Notes under the pieces: generated by a model
The model's database searches: none
Told to the model about the DNA's origin: nothing
Seen by the model: the letters and a program-made list of their open reading frames with translations, nothing else
Source of the DNA: Microcella putealis
Lineage (GTDB): Bacteria; Actinomycetota; Actinomycetes; Actinomycetales; Microbacteriaceae
NCBI RefSeq assembly: GCF_004216575.1
Contig: NZ_SGWW01000001.1
Span: 930,001-994,000 of the forward strand
Reading direction: 5' to 3'
Length of the DNA stretch: 64,000 nucleotides
Part shown: piece after piece, positions 32,606 through 41,308 of the stretch
Layout: each line of letters begins with the position of its first letter
Position numbering within the stretch: the first letter of the stretch is position 1
Position numbers and translations under genes: made by a program

Positions 32606-33589
32606 CTATCCGGCGGCGCGTCGGCGCTCGAGCACCTCGTCGAGGTCGGGCGCGCGCGTCGGCAGGCCGTCGACGAGGCCCATGCGGGCGAAACGGCTGG
32701 GCGCCTCGGCGGCCGGCTCGACGGGCGTCGCGACCGGGCGGGGCGCGGGAGTCTCGGTGGGAGCTGAGGCGGCACCGACAGCACCGACACCAGCACCGGC
32801 AGCCGGCAGGCCCGCCGCAGCCCGCTGCGCCTTCTCGGCCTCGGCCGCCGCAGCCGCGAGCACCGCGGCGTGGTCGATCGCACTGCGGCGCAGCTCGGGG
32901 CGCGGGGCCGCATCCACTGCGGTGTCGAGGTAGAGGGGCTTCGGGAGCGGCACGGGCGTCCAGGCGCGGGGGGCGCGACCCTTGTCGGCCTGCGGCGCGA
33001 GGTCGACGAACGCCGAACCCGAGCGCTGGCGAGGCGCCGCACCGGCGACAGCCGAGCGGCGTCGGCCCGCACGCGCGAGCCCGGCGAGCAGCACTACACC
33101 GCTGAGGGCGACAACCGCAGAGAATGCCGTCCACGCGACGGCGCCGGCCACGGCAGACACCACGATGCCGACGAGTGCGAGCAGGGTCACGAGAGAAGAA
33201 ATGGCGCGCGATTGCCGCAGGCGACGCTGACCGGCGCGGGCAGCATCCACTTCGGCGACGAGACCGGGCACCTCGGCGGCGAGCCGGGCGCGCACGGCGC
33301 GCTGCGCCGCGACCTCCTTCGCGCGGGCGATCGCCGCCTCCTCGCGCTGGCGCGCGGCGAGCGAGCGCTGCTGGGCGGCGACCTCGCGGGCCGTCATCTC
33401 GGCGCGCACCGCCTCGGGCAGCTCGGTCGTCTGCGCCATGATGCGCAGGGTCTGCTGCAGCCGAACCGCGTTGCGTTCGGTCGCCAAGTATTCGCGCCGT
33501 CTGCGCCAAATCGGCACCAGGTAGAAGAGCCAGAGCGCGGCGGCGAGTGCCATCAACAGGGCCGTTCCGGCCCCCGAACCCTCAGCCAT
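32606..33589 (-). CDS. Membrane protein of unknown function (conserved actinobacterial type)
   Basis: A 327-aa protein with an N-terminal membrane helix (LLMALAAALWLFYLVPIW) followed by a basic stop-transfer RRRR, a long Glu/Arg/Ala-rich coiled-coil region (about 60-125), two more helices (about 130-175) and a disordered Pro/Ala-rich C-terminal tail. I recognise no enzyme motif. TACCCT at 33596-33601, 6 nt before the ATG, marks a leaderless start. The pattern is common as a hypothetical protein in Microbacteriaceae, next to the GNAT and galU genes. Confidence 0.8.
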   Translation of the reverse strand: MAEGSGAGTALLMALAAALWLFYLVPIWRRRREYLATERNAVRLQQTLRIMAQTTELPEAVRAEMTAREVAAQQRSLAARQREEAAIARAKEVAAQRAVRARLAAEVPGLVAEVDAARAGQRRLRQSRAISSLVTLLALVGIVVSAVAGAVAWTAFSAVVALSGVVLLAGLARAGRRRSAVAGAAPRQRSGSAFVDLAPQADKGRAPRAWTPVPLPKPLYLDTAVDAAPRPELRRSAIDHAAVLAAAAAEAEKAQRAAAGLPAAGAGVGAVGAASAPTETPAPRPVATPVEPAAEAPSRFARMGLVDGLPTRAPDLDEVLERRRAAG

Positions 33590-33607
33590 GCGACGAGGGT
33601 ATGGCCG

Positions 33608-34258
33608 CTACGTCAGTCGCAGGCCTCGCCGCGCCGCGATGCGATCGACCTCGGGAATCTGCGACACGTGCTCGGGCACCCGCCCCTGCTTCCAGCGCTG
33701 CAGCACGCCGACCGGCACCTCTTCGACCGTGAGCGCGAAGCAGAAGTGGTCGCGCCAGTCACCGTCGATGTGGATGTATCGGCGGCGCAGCCCCTCATAG
33801 CGAAAGCCGAGCTTCTCGACCACCCGCAGAGAGGGCGCGTTCTCGGGCCGAATACAGATCTCCATGCGGTGCAGGCCCACCGAAAAGAACAGGTGGTCGG
33901 TCGCCAGCGCCACCGCCGTGGGCGTCAGCCCCTTGCCGGCGAAACGCTCGGCGACCCAGTAGCCGAGCGTCGACGAGGCGAGCGAGCCGTACGTCATCTG
34001 CGACACGTTCAGCTGGCCGGCAAAGGCGCCCTCGTGCTCGATGACGAACGGCAACCCGCTGCCCGCACGCGCCTGCTGCAACAGGCCCCGGATGCTGCCC
34101 TTCGTATCCCACGCCACGTTCTGATTCGGGCTGGTCGCCTCCCATGGGCGCAGCCATGAGCGGTTATCGACCAGTTCGCGTTCCAGGATGCGCGCATCCC
34201 GTACCCGAATCGGGCGCAGCACGGTCGCGCCGCTGCGCAGCGTGGGAATCGTCGACAC
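33608..34258 (-). CDS. GNAT family N-acetyltransferase (RimJ-like)
   Basis: Acetyltransferase of 216 aa, RimJ/RimL-type. The N-terminal LRPIRVRDA and the central VSQMTYGSLASSTLGYWVAERFAGKGLTP, with its R/Q-x-x-G-x-G/A-like acetyl-CoA loop (RFAGKG), are characteristic, as is PENAPSLRVVEKLGFRYEG. The substrate may be a ribosomal protein N-terminus or an amine. The GTG start at 34258 is supported by TAATCT at 34265-34270, 6 nt upstream, inside the 3' end of galU. Confidence 0.9.
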   Translation of the reverse strand: MSTIPTLRSGATVLRPIRVRDARILERELVDNRSWLRPWEATSPNQNVAWDTKGSIRGLLQQARAGSGLPFVIEHEGAFAGQLNVSQMTYGSLASSTLGYWVAERFAGKGLTPTAVALATDHLFFSVGLHRMEICIRPENAPSLRVVEKLGFRYEGLRRRYIHIDGDWRDHFCFALTVEEVPVGVLQRWKQGRVPEHVSQIPEVDRIAARRGLRLT

Positions 34259-34267
34259 GCCTCGAGA

Positions 34268-35161
34268 TTACGCCGTGAGCTGGGCGACGAAGCCGTGCAG
34301 CCACGCCCGAAGCTCAGGGCCCAGGTCGTCGCGCTCAGAGGCGAGCTGCACGATGGCCTTGATGTAGTCGAGTCGGTCGCCCGTGTCGTAACGACGGCCA
34401 CGGAACACGACGCCGTACACACCGCCGCTCGACGCGTCGTTTGCGAGCTCAAGAAGCGCGTCGGTGAGCTGAATCTCGCCGCCCTTGCCGGGCTCGGTGT
34501 GCTCGAGCACGTCGAAAATCTGCGGCTTCAGCACGTAGCGGCCGATGATCGCCAGATTCGACGGCGCCGTGCCGGGGGCCGGCTTCTCAACGAGGTCAGT
34601 GATCTTCACGACGTCGTCGACATCGGTCGCCTCAACCGTCGCCACGCCGTACATGTGGGCCTGTGCGGGGTCGACCTCGAGCAGCGCGACCACGGTGGCG
34701 TCGCGTTCGCCCGCCACGTCGATCATGCGGGTGAGCAGCGGGTCGCGCTCGTCGATGATGTCGTCGCCCAGCAGCACCGCGAAGGGGTTGTCGCCGACGT
34801 GGGGGCGCGACATCAACACGGCATGACCGAGGCCCTTCGGGTCACCCTGGCGTACGTAGTGCATGTCGGCGAGGTTCGTCGACTCCATGATCTTCGCGAG
34901 CTTGACATCGTCGCCCTTGCGCTTCAGGGTCGCCTCGAGCTCGGTGACGCGGTCGAAGTGGTTCTCGAGGGCGTACTTGTTGCGCCCGGTGACCATCAGC
35001 ACGTCGGTGAGGCCCGCAGACACCGCCTCTTCGACCACGTACTGGATGGCCGGCTTGTCGACGACCGGCAGCATCTCTTTCGGCATGGCCTTCGTGGCGG
35101 GCAGGAAGCGGGTTCCGAGACCTGCGGCAGGAATAACGGCCTTCGTGATCGGTTTCGACAT
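34268..35161 (-). CDS. galU: UTP-glucose-1-phosphate uridylyltransferase
   Basis: Makes UDP-glucose from UTP and glucose 1-phosphate for envelope glycans. It is 297 aa, the usual size. The nucleotide-binding loop PAAGLGTRFLPATKAMPKEM is at 11-30, followed by the family VDKPAIQYVVEEA, and later LLGDDII, EKPAPG and RYVLKPQIF. The ATG at 35161 is supported by TACGCT at 35168-35173, 6 nt upstream. The far longer open frame beyond it lies antisense to the cyclo-ligase gene. Confidence 0.96.
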   Translation of the reverse strand: MSKPITKAVIPAAGLGTRFLPATKAMPKEMLPVVDKPAIQYVVEEAVSAGLTDVLMVTGRNKYALENHFDRVTELEATLKRKGDDVKLAKIMESTNLADMHYVRQGDPKGLGHAVLMSRPHVGDNPFAVLLGDDIIDERDPLLTRMIDVAGERDATVVALLEVDPAQAHMYGVATVEATDVDDVVKITDLVEKPAPGTAPSNLAIIGRYVLKPQIFDVLEHTEPGKGGEIQLTDALLELANDASSGGVYGVVFRGRRYDTGDRLDYIKAIVQLASERDDLGPELRAWLHGFVAQLTA

Positions 35162-35218
35162 GATCTCAGCGTATCGGCCCCCCACCGACGCCGGGCGGAT
35201 ACGCATACCATGCTGAGC

Positions 35219-35806
35219 ATGCCGAGTGACGCGAGCGAGACCATCGCCGCCAAGCGTGCCCTGCGCGCCGAGCTGCGCGAGCGGCGCCGCATTCGACCGG
35301 CCGGCGAGCGGGAGGCGAGCGCCGCCTCCCTCACCGAACAGCTCGTTGCGATCACGAGTGAATTGAACGCGCGCACCGTCGCCTGCTACCTCTCGACGCC
35401 CGATGAACCGCCGACCCGCGCCTACCTCGAGTGGGCGCGCGCGAATGGCGTCGACGTGCTCTTGCCGGTGTCGCGCGACGATGGGCTGCTCGACTGGGCG
35501 GCCTACGACTCTGACGACGAGGGCGAAGACGTGCTCGGCTTGCCCGTGCCGCTCGGCGGCATCGTTCCGCCCATTCGCGTCAACGAGGTCGACCTGATGC
35601 TCGTGCCCGCCGCCGCCTGCGACCGCAGCGGCATGCGCATGGGCTGGGGTCGCGGCTACTTCGACAAGACTCTCGGCTCGATGGACCGCCGCCCGCCCGT
35701 CTACGCGGTCGTCTACGACGACGAAATTGTGGATGCTCTTCCCCGCGAACCGCACGACCAGCCGGTTGACGGCGCGGTCACCCCGTCGGGCCTGCACCGC
35801 TTCTGA
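35219..35806 (+). CDS. 5-formyltetrahydrofolate cyclo-ligase
   Basis: Converts 5-formyl-THF to 5,10-methenyl-THF with ATP, salvaging folate. About 195 aa. The basic N-terminal KRALRAELRERRR and the ATP/folate-binding GMRMGWGRGYFDKTL near the C-terminus are the family signatures. I start at the ATG at 35219 because TACCAT (35206-35211) lies 7 nt upstream; an in-frame ATG at 35210 overlaps that element. Divergent from galU with only 57 nt between starts. Confidence 0.93.
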   Translation: MPSDASETIAAKRALRAELRERRRIRPAGEREASAASLTEQLVAITSELNARTVACYLSTPDEPPTRAYLEWARANGVDVLLPVSRDDGLLDWAAYDSDDEGEDVLGLPVPLGGIVPPIRVNEVDLMLVPAAACDRSGMRMGWGRGYFDKTLGSMDRRPPVYAVVYDDEIVDALPREPHDQPVDGAVTPSGLHRF

Positions 35807-35875
35807 ACGCTCCGGCGGCGGTCACGAGGGGCCTCGCAGCCGACGTATCCTTATCGCCGGAGGACACCAGCCACC

Positions 35876-36190
35876 ATGCCTACGTATTCGTACCGCTGCA
35901 CCGCCTGCGAGAACGCTTTCGACGTGTCGCAGGCCTTCACCGACGACGCGCTCACGGAGTGCCCGGCGTGCCAGGGGCGTCTGCGCAAGATCTTCTCGGT
36001 CACCGGCGTGACCTTCAACGGCTCGGGCTTCTACCGCACCGACAGCCGCGCGGGCGCGGGCAAGCCGGGGTCGGGGTCGGGCTCGTCGAGCGACAGTGGG
36101 GCCTCGGGGTCATCCGGGGCGTCGGGCTCGTCGGGCGACTCGGGCTCGTCAAGCGCGAAAAACTCCTCCCCGGCGGCCGCCGCCAGCTAG
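35876..36190 (+). CDS. FmdB family zinc-ribbon protein
   Basis: Small protein of 104 aa. A zinc ribbon is formed by C8, C11, C29 and C32 (CTAC, CPAC), followed by the family segment RKIFSVTGVTFNGSGFYRTD. The last 45 residues are a low-complexity Gly/Ser tail. FmdB-like proteins are presumed regulators, but their target is unknown. Together with mscL downstream it forms an arrangement common in actinobacteria. Confidence 0.92.
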   Translation: MPTYSYRCTACENAFDVSQAFTDDALTECPACQGRLRKIFSVTGVTFNGSGFYRTDSRAGAGKPGSGSGSSSDSGASGSSGASGSSGDSGSSSAKNSSPAAAAS

Positions 36191-36234
36191 GGTCGGGGAC
36201 GTCAGCGTCCCTCATACCTCCTGGAGGAGCCACC

Positions 36235-36669
36235 GTGCTCACGGGCTTCAAAGAATTCATCCTGCGCGGCAACGTCATCGAGTTGGCGGTCGCGGTCGTC
36301 ATCGGTGCGGCATTCACCGCGATCGTCAACGCCATCGTCGCGTCACTCATCAATCCGGCAATCGGGGCACTGTTCAACGCCGAGTCGCTCGCGACCTCGC
36401 TGGTGGTGTCGATTCCGACGACGAGCGGCAACACGGCCGACCTCGCGTTCGGAGCCGTCATCGCCGCCGCGATCCAGTTCGTGATCGTCGCGGCCGTCGT
36501 CTACTTCGCGCTTGTGCTGCCGATTAACACCCTCAAGCGCCGCGCCGAGGAGCGCCGGAAGGCCGGCGAGCCGGTCGTGTCGGAGGACGCTCCCCCGACC
36601 GAGACCGAGCTGCTCGCGGAGATTCGCGACCTGTTGCGGGCTCAGCGCGGCGAAACTCCCGCGAACTAG
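36235..36669 (+). CDS. mscL: Large-conductance mechanosensitive channel
   Basis: Pentameric stretch-gated channel releasing solutes on hypo-osmotic shock, 144 aa. The N-terminal GFKEFILRGNVIELAVAVVIGAAF is the conserved S1/M1 pore region; M2 is AAAIQFVIVAAVVYFALVLP, followed by a charged cytoplasmic helix. It starts at a GTG at 36235 with GGAGGAG 6 nt upstream. Its stop shares the palindrome CTAG with the stop of the convergent ACT-domain gene. Confidence 0.95.
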   Translation: MLTGFKEFILRGNVIELAVAVVIGAAFTAIVNAIVASLINPAIGALFNAESLATSLVVSIPTTSGNTADLAFGAVIAAAIQFVIVAAVVYFALVLPINTLKRRAEERRKAGEPVVSEDAPPTETELLAEIRDLLRAQRGETPAN

Positions 36670-37097
36670 CGCCGCGCATCCCCCGCCCCGAGCGCCCGCA
36701 GGGCGTCAAGGGCGTCGGATGCGCGCTGCCACGGCACGAAGACGTGGTCGTGGAAGTAGCCGGCGACGACGTTCGCCGGGATGCCCTGCCCGGCGAGTGC
36801 GGACGCGATCGCGGCCGTGAGGCCCACCGCCTCGAGGTCAGAGTGCACGGTGAGCGTGATGCGCGCGAACGGTGCGCTCAGCTGCACCTCCGGGGCGAGT
36901 GCGCGTGCGTCGTCGAGGTCGCGCTCGCGCACGACGGATGTCACGCCCTCGCGCTCGACCACGGTCACGGCCGCGTCGGGAAGCGCCGTCGCCGCCGTCG
37001 CGAACACCCACGGCTCGGGGTCGAGCTCGGGCCGCATCGACGCCAGCAGCTCGGCGAGCGCAGTCACCCCGCGCTCGGGGCGTGCGGCGTCGCTCAC
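36666..37097 (-). CDS. ACT domain-containing protein
   Basis: Protein of 143 aa with two ACT-like halves. The first has WVFATAATALPDAAVTVVEREGVTSVV; the second, ITLTVHSDLEAVGLTAAIASALAGQGIPANVVAGYFHDHVFVP, is typical of the ACT_7/CASTOR-like family, often mislabelled acetyltransferase. It presumably binds a small ligand such as an amino acid. The GTG start overlaps the stop of the upstream 69-aa gene (GTGA). Confidence 0.85.
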   Translation of the reverse strand: MSDAARPERGVTALAELLASMRPELDPEPWVFATAATALPDAAVTVVEREGVTSVVRERDLDDARALAPEVQLSAPFARITLTVHSDLEAVGLTAAIASALAGQGIPANVVAGYFHDHVFVPWQRASDALDALRALGAGDARR

Positions 37098-37303
37098 GCG
37101 TAGTGCGGCGGCTTGTCGGCCCGCAGCCGGTCGTCGTTCTCGCCGGCGCCGTGGCGTTCCGGCTCGGAGGTCAGGGGCGCGCGGGCCGGCGCCGGGTCAG
37201 ACCCGGGCGGAGGCGTCGTGGTGACGCGCCGGCGACCGCGACGGGCGCGCGCGGAATCGCGGCGTGCATCCGCCGTGTCGCCCGTCGTGCCTGACTCGCT
37301 CAC
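37094..37303 (-). CDS. Conserved small actinobacterial protein
   Basis: A 69-aa hydrophilic, probably disordered protein. The C-terminal ENDDRLRADKPPHYA matches an END-ERL--DKPPH tail I recognise from many small actinobacterial hypothetical proteins; the rest is Arg/Pro-rich. No function known. Coupled by a 4-nt overlap to the ACT gene. Confidence 0.7.
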   Translation of the reverse strand: MSESGTTGDTADARRDSARARRGRRRVTTTPPPGSDPAPARAPLTSEPERHGAGENDDRLRADKPPHYA

Positions 37304-37322
37304 GTGACCAGGCTACGCGCGA

Positions 37323-40300
37323 TCAGAACAGCGGTTGCGTCTCGCTCTGTGCCGACTGGGCGCGCTGGGCGGGCGACGGTGCGGCGGGCGCGGCCGGAGC
37401 CGCGGACTGCACGGCGATCGGCCCGGTCGACGCCTCGCGGTCGATCGGCTGTGTCTCGGCGGGCGCGGCGGTCGGACGCGCCGGAGCTGCTGCCGCGGCG
37501 GCCGGGGTCGGAGCGGGCGTCGGAGCGGGCGGCGCCTGCACAGCAACCGGCTTCGCCATGGCGGCGATGCGGTCGGCGACGGCGTCGGGGTTCGAGAACA
37601 GTTCGAACACGTGCACGCGCGCGTAGTGCCAGCCGAGGCGACGCAGCAGGTCGGGGCGCAGGCGCAGCGACTCGCGCAGGCTCATCGTGCCGAGCGAAGC
37701 GTCGGTGTCGACCGCGATGCAGTAGCCGCCGCGGCTCGCGACGAGCTTCAGCTTGCCGCGGTGTCCGAGCGCGGTGCGCAGGCCCCGAGCCTCGAGGCGC
37801 CGCGCCAGGTCGATCAGCATGGGGTCGCTGTCGTCGGGCACGTCAACCGCGGTGCGCCGCGCCTCGGTGTCGGCGAGCAGCTCGGCGAGCGCACGGGCGC
37901 CGGGGCCCATGCGGTCGTCATCGAGGTCATCAGCGCGGATGCACGACACGATGCGCACAAATCGGCGCGCGCGGGTCATCGCGACGGCGAGCAGCCGGTC
38001 CCCACCCGGGCGCCCGAGGGCGCCAAACTCGCTCAGCACGCGGCCGTGCGGGGTGCGGCCGAAGCCGATCGAGAAGATGACGCGGTCGCGCGACTGGGCC
38101 ACGGCCTGCTCGATGGTCAGCACGGCGAACGGTTCGGCGCGGTCGCCGAGGAAGAAGTCGTGCAGGTCGGGCCGCGACTGCATGGCGTTGAGCGTCGCCG
38201 TCTGCACGCGGGCGGCGTGCTTGGCGCTCGCGGTAATGACCATGAGCGACTCGTTCGGCCGCGCGGTCGCGTGCTCAAGCACGCGCGTCACGACCTGGTC
38301 AACCTCGGCGTCGACCGACTCGATCGTGCCGGTGACGTCGTCGGGCATGCCGTTGCCGTCGTCGAGGTAATCGACCGCGATCGACGGGTGGCCGAGGAAC
38401 GACCCCGCCCACGGCAACGAGTCGATGCGTCCGGCGTAGAAGCGGCGGTTGACGAGTTCGGCAAGGTCTTCGCCGCCAGCGCGGTACGAGCGGGTGAGGC
38501 CGAGCGTCGGAAGCAGCTCGGAGAGCTGCACGAGCGCGCTCGAGGCGTGACGCGCCTCCTCGTCGGATGCCGTCGGCGGCGCGTCGCTGACCGCGATTGA
38601 GAACGGCGACGGCGTCTGCGTGACCGGATCGCCGATCGCGACCACCTGGCGTCCACGACGGATCGCGGTCGACACCTCGGCCATCGTGACGGCGCCGGCA
38701 TCGAGCACGAAGACCGCGTCGAACGGGATGTCGTCGCTGATCTCGGCAACGTCGTACGGCGAGCTCAGCCAGATCGGCGCGATGGGGCGGCTCAGGTGCG
38801 GCGCGCACTTCTGCAGGTCGCCGGGGGTGAGCATGCCGCTGCGCAGGAGGTCGCGCAGGGCCTTCGCCTCGTCGGGCCAGTCGGTGATGCCGATCGACCA
38901 AGCCTCCGACAGCTGCCACGCCATCATGGCGGCGCTGCCCGCGGCGTGCGCCTCGTCGACGAGACGGAAGTCAGACTCGAGGCGGTCGAGCACGTCGACG
39001 TCGGCGCCGAGCAGGGCGCGGTCGGCCTGCAGCAGGCTGTCCAGCGCGCTGCGCCACCAGGCGAGCTCGAGCTCGGCGGCGACCTGCTCGTGCGGCACGT
39101 GGCGCTGCGCGAGGTCGTCAAGCAGGGCGTCGAGGCCCCACGGCTGCATCTCGCGCATCAGCTCGGTGCGCTCCTGCAGGTTCGCGAGCACGTCGCTCTC
39201 GGCCGCGAGGCCGGCGAGGGTGCGCTGCAGCTCGTCGATGCGGCGATTCAGCAGGTGCTTTTCGCGCGTCGTGTGGCCGAGCGGAGCATCCAGAGCCTCG
39301 AGGTCTTGCTCGACCTGCTGGTAGGCGACCGCGACATCCGCAATGCCGACGGGCACGGTCGGCGTGATGCCGACCGGCGCGAACCGCTGCCACAAAATGC
39401 GCTGTTGCTGGATGCGCGTGAGCGCGTCATGCAGGTCGCTCACGTGAACGCCCGGGCGCACGTACTCTTTCGCGAGCGCCTTCAGGCGGCGGCGCGTCGT
39501 CGCGGGCATCGTCGAACCCTCGCGGCGGGGGGCGGTGGCGGCGATCAGCTCGCTCAGCGAGCGGTCGAACACCGACGGCTGGAACTTGTCGAGCGTGTCG
39601 CGCAGCTCGGTCAGCAGGCGCAGGTAGGTGCCGAGCTCGGCGAGCGTCTCGAACTGGCGCATCGGCGTCGCGGCGACGAGCGCGACGGCGCGGTCGAGCA
39701 GGCGCGGCACGAGCTCAGAGTGCAGGCGGCGGGCGCGCTCCTGGGCGCGGGTCGCCTCCTCCCCCGTCGAGAACTCGGCGCCGTACCAGGGCGAGTCGCC
39801 CGGGCCGTAGCTAAATTGCCCCAGCTTCGCGGCCTGCACAATCACCTGCGCGGCGTGCGCGCGATCGTGGGCGAGCGTCTCGACGGCAGCGCGGGTGAGT
39901 CGCGCGCGCGTCGTGGGCGGGGTGGGCAGCAGCGCGAGGCGGCTGAGTTCTGAGACGCAGTCGTACACGCTGATGCCGAGCTTGGGGTCGGGGCGGCCGA
40001 GAGCCTCGCGGTAGTCGAGCAGCACGCCGCGCAGGCGCACGAGGGCCTCGTTGACGTCGGCAACACGGGGCTTCTGCGCCTTCTCGTTGCGGCTGATGCC
40101 GCGAATAACGTCGCGTCGCAGGCTGCGCGGGGTCACCGTGACGCCGGGCAGGCCGATGTCGGTGAAGCGGCGCTGGATCGAGCTGAGAGCCGCGCGTCGC
40201 GAACTCACGACGAGCACCCGCTTGTTCTGCGCGATCAGCGTGCCGAGGGCGTTGACCACCGTCTGGGTCGCGCCCGTACCGGGCAGCGTCTTCACGACAA

Positions 40301-41225
40301 TCGAGTTGCCGGCGGCGACGTTCGCGATGACGTCCTCCTGTTCGGCGTCGGCGTCGAGCAGCAGCAGGTCGGTCTCGGGCGGGCGCTGGTCAGCGGGCAC
40401 CGGGGTGACCGTGGTCTGGCTCTCTTGAACCGCCCAGCGGGCGCTCGTGTTGCCGGCGATCGCATCGAGCACGGGGTGCGACAGGTCGCGGGCGTCGGCG
40501 GCGAGCGCCGGGCCCACCTCGGCAAACGTCGACACGACGAGCCGCGGGGTGATCGTGAAGCCGTCGAGGTGCGCCGTCAGACCGCGCAGTCGATCGAGCG
40601 GCGGGTTCGGCTTGAAGGTGCCGTCGTCGTCGGCGAGGGCGACGAAGGCCTCCTCGTCGAGGTGCAGCGAGAACTGGCGCGCGAGCTCGCGGGCCAGCGC
40701 CGGGTTCAGCACGAGGCGGTCGAGCAGCGTCAGCTCGACCTCACGGCCGCGGCGGCGCAGGCGCAACGGGCGCAGCAGCAGCGGCGCGCGGAACGTCTCG
40801 CCGCCGTGGCTCCAGACGACCATGCCGATGCCGAGAGCGATCGCGTCGATGCCACGCACACTCGACAGCTCGAGGCCCTTATCGGCGATGCGTTCGGCGG
40901 CGACGCGGGCAGTGCGCAGCGCCACGTCGTCGCGCACGAGGTTGCTCAACAGCGTCGGGCTACCGGCGATGAAGCGGGCAAGGCCCCCCGGGTGGCTCGT
41001 GCCGAGCTCGATACGGCCGCGCGGGTCGTCGTCGAAGTGCAGCAGCGGGCTCGCGCCGCCGAGGGCCGCGAGCTCGTCGCGCCAGCGCTGCCAGGTATCG
41101 CTCGCCACATTCATCGGGGTCACCGCCGGGTCTCCCATGCTCAGTGCGCCCGGCTCCACGCCGGGAGCCGCCACGGGAGCATCGTCGTCTAGCTCATGAT
41201 CGTCGTATCGGTCGGCACGCCACAC
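37323..41225 (-). CDS. DUF4011-type SF1 helicase-like protein with degenerate motifs and C-terminal nuclease-like domain
   Basis: Giant protein of 1300 aa with the layout of DUF4011/SF1 helicase-like ATPases ending in a Vsr/PD-(D/E)xK-like domain. Several key residues differ. The Walker A position reads LPGTGAT (314-320), with Ala instead of Lys. The Walker B region reads FVLDAGAVT, with no DE pair. The motif-III-like segment IGDPVTQTP and the final VAMTRARRF are retained. Near the C-terminus GGYCIAVDTDASLG replaces the usual E-C-D-G nuclease core. A Pro/Ala tail follows. The GTG start is supported by TAGGGT at 41232-41237. Probably a non-hydrolysing scaffold or one using a different mechanism. 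Confidence 0.8.
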   Translation of the reverse strand: MWRADRYDDHELDDDAPVAAPGVEPGALSMGDPAVTPMNVASDTWQRWRDELAALGGASPLLHFDDDPRGRIELGTSHPGGLARFIAGSPTLLSNLVRDDVALRTARVAAERIADKGLELSSVRGIDAIALGIGMVVWSHGGETFRAPLLLRPLRLRRRGREVELTLLDRLVLNPALARELARQFSLHLDEEAFVALADDDGTFKPNPPLDRLRGLTAHLDGFTITPRLVVSTFAEVGPALAADARDLSHPVLDAIAGNTSARWAVQESQTTVTPVPADQRPPETDLLLLDADAEQEDVIANVAAGNSIVVKTLPGTGATQTVVNALGTLIAQNKRVLVVSSRRAALSSIQRRFTDIGLPGVTVTPRSLRRDVIRGISRNEKAQKPRVADVNEALVRLRGVLLDYREALGRPDPKLGISVYDCVSELSRLALLPTPPTTRARLTRAAVETLAHDRAHAAQVIVQAAKLGQFSYGPGDSPWYGAEFSTGEEATRAQERARRLHSELVPRLLDRAVALVAATPMRQFETLAELGTYLRLLTELRDTLDKFQPSVFDRSLSELIAATAPRREGSTMPATTRRRLKALAKEYVRPGVHVSDLHDALTRIQQQRILWQRFAPVGITPTVPVGIADVAVAYQQVEQDLEALDAPLGHTTREKHLLNRRIDELQRTLAGLAAESDVLANLQERTELMREMQPWGLDALLDDLAQRHVPHEQVAAELELAWWRSALDSLLQADRALLGADVDVLDRLESDFRLVDEAHAAGSAAMMAWQLSEAWSIGITDWPDEAKALRDLLRSGMLTPGDLQKCAPHLSRPIAPIWLSSPYDVAEISDDIPFDAVFVLDAGAVTMAEVSTAIRRGRQVVAIGDPVTQTPSPFSIAVSDAPPTASDEEARHASSALVQLSELLPTLGLTRSYRAGGEDLAELVNRRFYAGRIDSLPWAGSFLGHPSIAVDYLDDGNGMPDDVTGTIESVDAEVDQVVTRVLEHATARPNESLMVITASAKHAARVQTATLNAMQSRPDLHDFFLGDRAEPFAVLTIEQAVAQSRDRVIFSIGFGRTPHGRVLSEFGALGRPGGDRLLAVAMTRARRFVRIVSCIRADDLDDDRMGPGARALAELLADTEARRTAVDVPDDSDPMLIDLARRLEARGLRTALGHRGKLKLVASRGGYCIAVDTDASLGTMSLRESLRLRPDLLRRLGWHYARVHVFELFSNPDAVADRIAAMAKPVAVQAPPAPTPAPTPAAAAAAPARPTAAPAETQPIDREASTGPIAVQSAAPAAPAAPSPAQRAQSAQSETQPLF

Positions 41226-41308
41226 GCGGTCACCCTACGACCGTCCCGCGCATTCGCCCGGTATTCCGCGCCGCCCGCGCCAAGACCCGGCGCATACACT
41301 GCACAGTC

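Noticed and set aside
34295..35218. Upstream extension of the cyclo-ligase frame over galU
   Set aside because: The extension is antisense to galU with shadow-type composition; the conserved cyclo-ligase sequence and the TACCAT box place the start at 35219.
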